Source of the DNA: Taenia hydatigena
Taxonomy: Eukaryota; Platyhelminthes; Cestoda; Cyclophyllidea; Taeniidae
Assembly: GCA_036345935.2 (NCBI GenBank)
Contig: JADWOT020000001.1
Span: 10,099,801-10,163,800 of the forward strand
DNA: 64,000 nucleotides
Direction: 5' to 3'
Positions 37,301 to 47,700 of the stretch are shown here, one piece after another. Under the pieces are notes generated by a model. The model searched no databases. It was not told the DNA's origin and worked only from the letters and a program-made list of their open reading frames with translations. Position 1 is the stretch's first letter, and the number at the start of each line of letters is the position of its first letter. The position numbers and the translations under genes are program-made.

Positions 37301-38189
37301 AGTCGCAGCTTGATAGTGGTTCTATCCCCACCAGCAATGTTCACGAAGCTGATCAAGAAAGATTAGAGGAGCTCCGATGGTCTGCATGACCGTGAACCGG
37401 CTAACCGCAATCATGTCCACGGAAGGGATTGACCTGGTCGCTGGTTGTAGATCACTAATGCAAGCCAAATACTTATGTAATCTCATTTTTCTTGGCGCTG
37501 CTTGCATTTTGACTACTAAATTACGAAATCAGTAGGAAGACATTCATTCCACCTTTTACATAGTCGGTTTCTAATGTAAAACAACTTAAATTCACCATAG
37601 TTTGTGCAGGCTTCTAAAAAATGAGTAATGTATGTGCAGTGAATGGGAGGATAAGTGCAGATATGTGAGGTGTCAAGTAAAGGGGAGGAGGGAAGGGGAA
37701 GCATTTGCAGGCAAGGATCGCTAATTAAAGAATGCTGCAGAAGGCAAACACAAACACAATGAGAAGTTATTTGTTGTTGAGGCGGATGAGAGCAAAGTGC
37801 GAGGATGGAACAGAATCATTAAATCATTTGGGCGCACTAACTGAACTTAAACAGAGGTTTACTTTGCCTTGATAGGACTGACGTCACGATTGTTCTCCAT
37901 CTTACGTTGCCTTCCATCAATATCGAGCAGACCTAAATTGGTGCTCTGTAACTCGAGAACGACCGTCAAGTCCCAATCCTAATTAAATTTGGATAAGGGC
38001 GGCAAAAAGGAGTGCAGCTACGTGACCAAGCTCACCACACATCAGGGGGACCTCAATTGCCATTGTTTAGTACAAAAACTGTCGCAAGCAATTAGGGTAG
38101 GAAACAAGATGCAGACATCCCGTTCTAAATCAAATCGAAGCTAAAAGGAGTTAAAAAGAAACAGGTTTGACCTGAATTTTCATTGTTAA
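34361..38189. other. 3.8 kb segment that splits repeat R2
   Basis: This lies between two pieces that are adjacent in the R1 copy (62.10 and 62.16 kb), so it is likely inserted into R2 or brought in by rearrangement. It contains open frames of 100 codons or fewer with no recognisable domain. I could not identify terminal repeats or a target-site duplication by eye. Confidence 0.45.
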
Positions 38190-38929
38190 ATGCTGGAGCT
38201 TCGGCTCTCACGGAAGTCTTTCCCGAATATGTCTAGCGACGCATCGCCCGCAACATAGGAAAAACCAATTATGGGAGACAACGAGCTACAGAGTCTCATT
38301 TTCTCTCAGATCTGTTTCAAAAGAGATGAATAAGGCTAAATCGTTGTGATTGTGCTAACCCAGAATTCTTTGCCATGATAGACGTACCAAAATTCGGCCA
38401 TAGAGATATAACTACCAGAATTGCAGCTGGCAAGCTTCTAGGCCACGTTAAAAGCCATCTCTGGCCTTGGTGTCTAATTTTGGTAGCGTGTTTTGATGTT
38501 TGACCACCATTCCAGCATCAAGTTTACTGCGTATTTTGATAAGTGATAGAACACTCCAACTGAAACTGACCGACAATCCTTATGAGCCAACATCGCTCGA
38601 TTCCCACACTCTCACCAGCGGCAATACGACCTGGAGGCATGGACTGTGGCAACATTTAGTTGATCTTCCATTCATCACTACCATTGTAAGTGTTGGTTTC
38701 GAGACTTAGTCTTTCCGACCTAGTTGACCTTTTTCGGTTGGGTTGATAGCCGAGTAATTTCTATCATTCTTATGTATGTGTAGTTTCGTTAGTAGCATGT
38801 TATTAACTCTGTTGTTTAAATTTGGGTGGGTTTGGATGGGACTTTTATAAAGTCACTCAATTTAAGGTGTTCATGTTGTAGATAGTCGATCGCGCTACTT
38901 GGTCAAGCACCGATCAGCCATGTGGCTTA
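38190..38929 (-). repeat. Dispersed repeat family R, inverted copy R2 (part A)
   Basis: Reverse-complement match to 61511-62100. Strong blocks include 'aaactgaccgacaatcctta' near 38562 against 61690-61710, 'gttaaatgctggagct' near 38188 against 62085-62100, and 'caagcaccgatcagccatg' near 38904 against 61520-61545. No frame is conserved. Confidence 0.75.
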
Positions 38930-40904
38930 AACAGGGATTGACCTATTGGCAGTTTTTTAATGCCATTGGCTTAATTCGCAGGTCCAAATCACTGACCACG
39001 TAATTAAGCGAAATAGGACCTTGATTTTACGGTTCAACCTGGGTCGACGCATATGTTTGGCGATCTGATGCTGAGATAACGCCGTTGTGTATTGTGAACC
39101 AAATAAATAATTTATTTATAACCATAACTCGTCAAGGCAGATTGAAGGGGGATGACCATTGCCTTCACTGCCAGGCATCACTTTCTCCTTCACTTGTACG
39201 CAGGACGTACCATGCCTCTGACGGTTAACAATTATGCTCTCGGTTAGGATGTAAAACATGGTCTTTCATAAATGACCATCTGACTGTTGGCAGTCCTAAT
39301 TGAGAGCGTAGGCACTGTCTATAGCTCTTTATAAGTTCCACATTCAAAATTCTATTAAAAAACTCAATCTAAGCTGTACTTGCAAATTAGACTGGTTTGA
39401 TCGTCATGGAAAGGGTGTGCTACAGCAAATTCCTTTCTTGCAGAGTTACAATCAAACATTAGCTCATGATGAAGCAGAGCGAATGGTTTAGTGGCTGCTT
39501 AGGTATTACTCCTTATGCTTCAATCAGAACATGTCATAACAAAACACAAGACTGAAGGTTTAGACAGTAGAGTTGAAATCTCTAGATGGTCAGAGTGCAG
39601 AATATGTAGCAAATTTTTAGCGCTAGCATCTGTTTTCGCATCAAAAGTCTACCTTTAGAATGCCCTTACCAGTTCTGTTGGAGACAGCATTCACCAAACA
39701 GCGAGAAATGCATTCAACTCTAGGAATTGGACGGGTTGGCTGTTATCCACTCTGTGTAAGATGCGACGGAGATGCTTGAAAAAGTAGAACTTTGCGTGCA
39801 CGTTTTGTAACGAGTGAATTGATGCTCTCCACTGCTTTTAGTTACAGACCTTCAGACCCAAAAGACAGCGCAGAAATAGACATTAGGAAATTAAAATTCA
39901 GTAATGTTGCTGTAAATGCAAAAGACGAAATTAACTTTAAAACCTCTTTTGAGCTGTTAATAGACAAGACCTAGTCGTTTTTGTTAGTTACGTCGGCCAC
40001 TTCTTCACGCGGCAAATTTGGATTGTCGTTTTGCGTAGGTTTTCTGGTAACTGCAATTACGCTTGCGTTATAGGTTGGTTTTTGTGTAACGGTGATAACG
40101 CTTCAGTAAATAATAAACACATTTAGGTTTGAATGATTTTTTTGAACTTGGAAACCACTAAGGGCACGTTTTGGCAACTTGAAGCGATTGTCAAGGCTTT
40201 TACCAGCAGAGGGCATTGCGATGGATTTCCATACGCATTGATTCTTTTCACAAAACGATTGGTGCTTACAAGTTTTGCATTTTCGCACTGAATTTGGGTG
40301 AACCTTAAGCGCTGTATCTTCAATTGTCCCTTGGCTTGCATTCGTCCAGCATCCACCACCTTGTTGCTGTTAAATTTTGATGTGGAATGTCAACTCTACT
40401 GATGCTTTGCTCAGTAGCCATCGCTCCACGAGTCCGGCAAACAGAGCAACGCTTTTACAGCTGCAATAGGGGCTGCTTTGGCAGAGACGCTACCACAGAA
40501 GAAGTAATTCATCTGAGTCTATGTGTAGGGTTATGCTAAAGAGAATGTTTGGCAGTCCGCAAAACGGCAACAGTAATTCAAGATGAGTGTTAGCGCAAAC
40601 GGAGTCGCAATGTCACATGCGCCTACTAGTTAATTTCCCTGCTTGCATTCTATCCGACTGCCTCTTAGTCGCTATTGTAAACTGCATTTGATTCACTTGA
40701 CAATAGTAAGTCCGGCTAACTTATTTGAAAATTATTTATTTGAGCTACCAGTCAAAAATGATTTGATGAATATTATTTACAACCGGATTTGGAGACTGCT
40801 TCCACGAATTCTTCCTGAGTTGAGGTGGTTGTGTGCTGATTACGGATTTTAGTAGGAGCAGCATTAATGTTGATGTCGCTGCTGGAACGAATGCGCAACC
40901 GGAG
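38930..40904. other. Intergenic stretch without recognised features
   Basis: AT-rich, with frames of 78 codons or fewer and no recognisable domain or clear repeat. Confidence 0.4.
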
Positions 40905-41085
40905 TCTGTTAACCGTTTGATGCAGTTGTTTAAGTGCGGAAAATCACTCTTGTTAGATTGACCTTTGCTGGAGGTCTCCTTTGACGCGAGCGCTTCTGCT
41001 GGTACTATTAATGCCATCTGGCCTCTATCTTTCCTTTCCCTAATCATTCTTACTCTGAATCAGGGACCGCGCCATTCAGTAAACA
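40905..41085 (+). repeat. Inverted repeat U, copy 1
   Basis: Contains 'ctggaggtctcctttgacg' and encodes, on plus, LEVSFDASASAGTI. The inverted copy at 41835-41970 encodes MEVSFSLSGFAGIS on minus. Similarity continues through an 'NPR/QGPR...SV' stretch. On the other strand both copies also read a shared pattern (PAE-L-KETS-K), so the true coding strand, if any, is unclear. Confidence 0.55.
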
Positions 41086-41834
41086 TGTCACCAATGAAAA
41101 TGTTAATAAATGAATTGCTAGGGTTTTGTCAATCTGCGTTCTCGGACCGCAGTAGTAGGAAGATTATCTATTTTTCTAAAAGACACTTCTTTCAATGCGG
41201 ACATATCCATGCAAGCAATCGCTACTTATACGAAGGCTAGAGAAAACCTTGCTTGATGGTATCATTTGGGCACCCAAAATTGACCTTAATGGACGCGTTT
41301 AGAAGGTGCATTCTGTGTTATTAGCCATGAGGCTGCGCGGAGCCGAGTCACGAATCAGATCAACAGGACAGTTTTGATGCTCAAACCGTCATTTACAATT
41401 AAACCCTTGGAGCATCTCTCTGTGCCCTAAGGCTGCAAAAGGAAACTGCACTATACAATGGGAAGGAATTGAATGGAGTGATGGGTGAGAGTTTAAAAAA
41501 TGAATTAGAATCATATTCACTCATTGCGGTTAAGCAGGTGGTTGATCTGCATCACCTGAATCTGTTTATTTATTAATTCACCCCTCTCGCCATTCATGTA
41601 TGCGATTTTTTGCCCTGGTTACTAAGCCCTGTCGATCGATCGTCTGTTTATTAATGGGATAATGGGGGTGCAACGAGGGTGGACCAGATGCTCTCATCGA
41701 TTCATCGATCGGCCAGCGCGAATGAGTCAGCAAAGGGGCGCACGCTGAGAGTGCACGCCATCGAGGTCTCGACCACCCATCCACTGACCCATGCAGCAGA
41801 AGCTTTTCTACGATTACCTGTAGTCGCCACATCT
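41086..41834. other. Segment between the inverted U repeats
   Basis: A minus-strand frame of 137 codons (41578-41991) overlaps this segment and the second U copy. It has no recognised domain. The local GC content is somewhat higher than the surroundings around 41.6-41.9 kb. Confidence 0.4.
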
Positions 41835-41970
41835 CAGTGACAGACTGACGTGACCTTGGATTTGAGGTGCTGAGAGTGTCTAGTGGGAGCGGGATGACAT
41901 CCGAAATGCCAGCAAAACCACTTAAGGAAAAGGAGACCTCCATCAAAAGCAATTCAACACAAAATATTTT
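41835..41970 (-). repeat. Inverted repeat U, copy 2
   Basis: This is the partner of 40905-41085 in opposite orientation, about 0.75 kb away and moderately diverged. Confidence 0.55.
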
Positions 41971-43434
41971 CTGCGGATACCGGAGAGCCATAGAAGCTGA
42001 GTACGGGCGAATCTTCGCATTGAATTGCCACTAATGTATCGTGAATTGCACCCTTTGCTCGCACAATTTCCTTGCTAAAATGCAAATCTCAAACAAGTTA
42101 AACAATAATTAAAGATGGCGCGCACGTGTTGAATTCCATTTCGATATCTACCAGGGAAAGACGGAGGCCTTGTCAATCGCTCCAAATTGCAGAGGTTAAA
42201 TTCATTCCCATCGCGAGTATGGTCCCGCTACCACCACCTGGTCAGGAATCGGAGGTCACCTAATTAATAAAAATAATTAAACTACTGGTGGTGGAGAGGA
42301 GACTAGCCGCGTAGCCATACGTAATTTCATCCGAAAAACCTCGCTGGTACTTTCCCAATAGCAGGTAACATCAATCGTTGTTTGATGTCTTACTAAGCTG
42401 CTACACTTGGGGTTGGGTGGAGACCGCACGCTACCTGTGGACTGGGCAGCCACTTTTAAAGGGAAGAAGAAGTTCGTTTGCAACGGAGGTGTTCACGTGT
42501 GGGCACAGTTGTGGTGAGGTGGTGACGGTGCCAATGGGATGCCCAATTCCAGCTATAGCAGACCACGACTTTCGACGATTAAGGAGACATAACAAAGAGA
42601 TATTAATGCTTCTATGGAAATGACTTTAAATAGAATTTGAAAGATTTCACATTGCAAATGCAGCTAAGCCAATGTCGACCCTTCTTTGTTTAATTGTCGG
42701 TATCAAGAAGGGGCTTTATATCAACTCATCCGTACACCTTCCCCAAACAAACTCTACTTCTACTGTTTCCACACCAAAAGCCAATTTTGAGAAAATCAAG
42801 TAGGTGGTGCATTTTACGGACACGAGAAGATTTTGTCCACTACAAAAAAGGACTCAATGCGCATTACCTTGGTAATACCTCTTAAATGTTTGCACCTGTA
42901 TCGCCTTCCCCCTGTAGTAGCAGGCTATGTTTCTTAGATCTTGTGTGATGCCGTAGGTGCCAGATTAAAGAATCCGAAATACAAGAACATGAGGATCGAG
43001 GTTCTCAATTGAGCTAGCGAAACATTGATTATTTAAATAGCTGTTTTGCGTACCATAAATATTGTGATTTTTTAACTAGTTCATTAAACATCGAATTAAG
43101 GGAATCACAGAAGAGGAAGATGATGATACATTGGGTGTATGGTCCACCGTACCATCAACAGCAATGACACCGCCGATCATATTGAGAAAAGTTAACGTCA
43201 AGCAAACAATCATTCAGAACTAAATAACTTAGAGAAGTGGTATTTTCGCACAAAATGAACGAACCCATGTCTCTCCTAAAGGAACACAGACGTTCAAAAC
43301 CAAAGTGCCAACAGGAAGCACAAGAATCTGCCTCTCGATGAACGCTGTACCTATCATACAATACTGGAAAGGAGTGTACCCAAGGTTTAGTTACTCTTAT
43401 CATCTAGATAAATATGTTCGACGCCTGAAAATGA
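41971..43434. other. Intergenic stretch without recognised features
   Basis: Both strands are open for 68-82 codons around 42.28-42.62 kb, which looks like a stop-poor patch rather than a gene. I recognise no domain. Confidence 0.4.
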
Positions 43435-43535
43435 TTGAAGCAACTAGCGTGGTCTAGAGGCCAGCCCACACGACGAGGGTACAAGGACAATCCAAGTGAC
43501 CGTAAATAAGACTTGGGGCTGGACAGACAGCAAAT
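43435..43535 (+). repeat. Short interspersed repeat S, fragment
   Basis: A 'tggtctagaggccagccca' to 'aatccaagtgaccgta' stretch matches the core of the better-preserved S copies at 51.7 and 54.2 kb. It is diverged and partial. Confidence 0.5.
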
Positions 43536-43639
43536 GTAAAAATTCTTTTGCTAAATATTTTATTGCTATGTTAAATTGCAACAACATGTTGTCTGGTTTA
43601 CACATAAACACCTAACGAATCCTTCATTGTTCACAGGCT

Positions 43640-43830
43640 GACTGCAGCATCCCATGGCTCCCTTGAAGACGAATAGGGAGAACACTAGGGTAGAATGCAT
43701 ATATTCAACAGACAGAGGGAAATCAGTGCTGACATGGCTCGGGGGCCAGCCTACGCAGCTAGGGCAATATGGCAACCTCTGTCACCCTGACTGAAACACG
43801 TAGTCTAACTAAACAAAGTATTTCAATGAC
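43640..43830 (+). repeat. Short interspersed repeat S, diverged copy
   Basis: Shares the order 'ccatggctcccttga', 'agaatgcat', 'tggctcgggggccagcc' and 'caaagtatt' with the copies at 51575-51895 and 54050-54410. About 200 bp, non-coding. Confidence 0.6.
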
Positions 43831-44074
43831 AGTGTTCTCGATCCTCCGCACGTTATTCACACAAGCTGCATTTGCAGGGATTTCTTCAGTCGCCTCCCCA
43901 CCTCTGCGTCTATGCCTAATACGAGAAAGTTAATTGGTCTGAGACACACTTACTGTCTTATACAAAACGTTGATTAATGGCGTTTCAATAGCAAGTTGCT
44001 CGATGGTCATTGTCGGCGCTGGGAGATACGCCCTGTGTTCCTGCCACTGGCCTAAAAGATGCGGTTAAGGAAAC

Positions 44075-44285
44075 ATTATAATATTTTGTTTGTTTGAACT
44101 ACCGGTTTCGGTTAGGGTCACAGAGAGGTAGCCATATTGCCCCAGCTGCAAACGCTAGCCTCTGGGCCATGCCACCTGCTTGTTCCCTTTTGTCGGTTGA
44201 ATGTATATATTCTGCTCTAGCATCCTGCCTACTTTTGCCTTCAAGAGAGCCTCGGGACGCTACAACATGAGTACTGCACTACTAC
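44075..44285 (-). repeat. Short interspersed repeat S, inverted copy
   Basis: Reverse-complement relationship to the other S copies ('gcctctgggccatgcca', 'cttcaagagagcctcggga'). Together with the copy at 43640 it forms a loose inverted pair. Confidence 0.6.
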
Positions 44286-44795
44286 AATGCTAAAAACATC
44301 CAAAAATTTACACGGAAATCAAATCATTGGCAATAAGAATCCATGAATAGACTTGTTCTTGACTGACCTGTGCGACAAGAATCATTGGGACTAAAAGCCT
44401 ATTTATAGCGCCGTGCAAATGCCTTAATAAAATTCTTGCTAGCAAAATTTCTACTTAGTATTTTACCGTTAAATAAAAAGCCTTTTTCATTGCAATATAC
44501 AAAGTTGAAAAAATATCTCTGTCAATTACTTTGCTTTTTTCATGTCCAATACCCTGCAGTGCATTCAGCGGTCTATATGAAATGTCGGGTTTGGTGTGGT
44601 CGTTGCTGTGCCTGGTTTAGATTTGCGCTGGCGAGTTTGGGTATGTAAGTATCTATATTGGAGATTTTTGACTTACTTTATGCATATGCAGAAGTAAACT
44701 TGTGATTTTGACATGGTTACGTTGATAGCGACTTTTGAGGCTTGCTGAATTCGTCGTTAGTGAAATGCTTGAATTATGTAAACGTATTTGATTAA

Positions 44796-47700
44796 ATGCT
44801 GACGTGGAATTTTGCACCGGGACGGTGTCTGTCGTTTTTGGCTGTGTCAAGTCTTTTTCGAATTATGACGAAGTGTAGGCGATCAGATTTTCCTGTTATT
44901 AGTTATCAGTGTTTTATTTGTGGCGATAAATCGCATATCGAATCGGCGGGTTCGCCACTTGAGGACGGTCGAACCATTGTGTACGAATCAGTGGTAAGGT
45001 TCGTAATATCTTGATAATTATTGGGGGAACCACAAAATTGGGCCAAGGAAAGACAATTTAGCGGTTGTGTGATGTGGACTTCTACCAAAATGTCAGTCTA
45101 ACGCGCTACTGTGCTAAAAACTGCATATAAGTCATTCTAGTGGTTGATTGTGAAAGTCCACTTATCAGATGGCGCTTTGCAGGAATTGCCTTCCCTTGCT
45201 GTAGTCGATAAGGAGAAATTTCTGGCTTCGGTGGCAGTTGGTAATAAAATATTGCATGCTGACTTCACTGAATGGATGAAGGGTTTCGATTCTTGCGAAG
45301 GTGGCAAACCGGTTGGGGTGTAACCCATCCATCTTTTCACCGAGTGATGGCATAATACTAGAGATCGTCTCAGCGTCGATGTGAGAGGAGATGCGAAATA
45401 ACATGAACTCGGAAATGCCAAAATCATGAGCTAATGTCTTGCTTTCGCTCCGTGAGGTCATTTAAGCCTTTTTATGTGGCGATTTGCTTTCTCTCAGGAC
45501 AAATCACATGTCACCGACAACAGCTGATCAATGCTGTGGCAAAAGTGGCTATGTTGGTTGAAGTGTTGGGGTGACTTCCGTGTATGGCGACAATTTCTTC
45601 GCTCCTGAGAAAGGTTATCACACTCCGTTTTTTAGTTGCAAAGGATATGGTAAATGTCTCCCCTATTTTGCGCAGTCATTGGTGCTTTGAAAGACTTCGC
45701 ACTCTTTCATCACGAGGCTTGCTGCCCAATTTGACGACGTGTAATTTATTTGGCACTCCTTCCATGAGGCGGAGAACCGCAGTATTAGGGCATCGAGTAT
45801 GTGCGTGAAGGCGAACGCTTAGAAGGTTATGTCCTTGGTGGGACTCCAGATGTCACAAACTTGATCTTTTTCTCGTCCCTAATCTCTGCTGTGAGTTTAC
45901 CTGGTAAATGGCTACATTTATATCGTGCAAAATAGTTTCTAATCGATAAAAGAAATGGACCGTCAGAGCTGTGATGTACCTGTTAAAACTAGGATGGATG
46001 GAGTGATGTCCTAAGAGTCCATCTACTTTCTGCTATGTAGAAAATTCGGGTTATTTAGACGCCTTTTTACATCAATGCTGATTGCATTGAGTGCGAGCGA
46101 GTCGACAAAGCCCGTAGGGCGGAGACTGTGAATTTGGCTCACGCTGAATGCAATTTTTAGTACTGATCTACACAAGAATGCGATTTTCGCTCCCCTAGAC
46201 ACTTTTATATTATCGATCTACACAAAACTGCGATTTTTCCTCCTTTCGTGGACACTTTTGTAGCATTAATCTACACGGGACAACAATTTTCGCGCCCTTC
46301 CATAGGGAAGAATGGTGTATTAGGCTGCACGAGACTGCGATATTCGGGCAATCTGTAGTCAATTTTGTTGTATTTGTCCACAAGCGACTGTAATTTTCAC
46401 TCATTGTGTGGGCAATTTTGTTGTATTTGTCCACAAGCGACTGTAATTTTCACTCATTGTGTGGGCAATTTTGTTGTATTTGTCCACAAGCGACTGCGAT
46501 TTGTGCTCATGTGTGGGCTAGATTTTTTTGTTTGTTCACAAGTGACTGGGATTTGCGCTCATTGTGTGGGCAATTCTGTTGTATTGATATGCACGATGAA
46601 TGCGATTTTCGCTTATCCTGTAGGCTAGATTGTTGTATTTGTTCACAAGTGACTGGAGTTTGCGCTCATTGTGTGGGCAATTGTGTTGTATTTGTCCACA
46701 CGAAACTGCGATTTGTGCTTATCCTGTCGGCTGGATTGTTATATTTGTTCACAACAGAAAAAGTGATGAATAAATAGGCATGGGCGATCCAGAGTGCTTT
46801 TGACGTCCATTTGGTTCCACCCTCTTTCATTAAGACCGAATTAAAAAACGCTGAATCCGACTGTCACGTAGTGAGGAAGGGGAGTGCAAATGTTAGGTCG
46901 CCGTGTGCCCCAATTTTGGCAGTCTATGTGATGTGATTTCTACACAGATGTCGATTGCCTCATGGTGTTTAACTTAGATATGCTACCTTTTGGTTAGTTT
47001 TTGGTTATCATCCTCGGTTTTAAGTTTATGACTGCTCTTTGTTGTCTCATTGTGAAACATTATCATCTGCTCAGTTGCTTCCTTCACATAATGCCTCCAT
47101 GCTCCGTTAACCATTCATTCCCACTTCACTATGATCCTACTTTTCTTACCGATAAGGAACGTGATGCAGCAAAGGCAGTGATCGACAACGCATTGTTGAA
47201 CCTACACTCTTCTACCACATTGAGGCTGTTGCTGCAGCACTATCTTGGCGACCACGAGCCCAGAGACCGTTGACGATCTCCTGGACAGCTCAGTCTCCTT
47301 CGCGTCATCGTGGAGCGCAACACTGCAGGTTACGTACGGTTAGGTGGCGAAGGGGCTACCTTGGCGGTCAAGGAAGTGAGACTGACAGAAATGGGGAAGA
47401 GCCTTAATGGGGCCCGGGTCATCGCCACGGAATTGGAGGCGAGGGTGGCTGAGTTCCTAGTAATGACTATCGTCTTCAGTCCCTTGCTTTTTTAAACTTT
47501 TACCGCTCTCCTATTCATCTACTCACAACACTAAATACTCAGCTACTTCATAACAATTTTTGTCCCTGTTCACGCAGTCATCCATCATTTGCCCTTCATC
47601 GTTTTATTTTCTTCGTTCACGTGTTATATTTGTATTAATGCACTAAATGTGGCTTCATTTGTAAACTCAACGAATTCGGTTTCTTCTGTTCGATGTGGCA

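Noticed and set aside
41578..41991. 137-codon minus-strand frame as a gene
   Set aside because: It overlaps inverted repeat U and shows no recognised domain; the opposite strand is equally protein-like over the repeat.
46365..46777. Cys- and His-rich frames of 87 and 123 codons
   Set aside because: They are translations of the 53-bp minisatellite in different frames, so the periodic cysteines are a repeat artefact.
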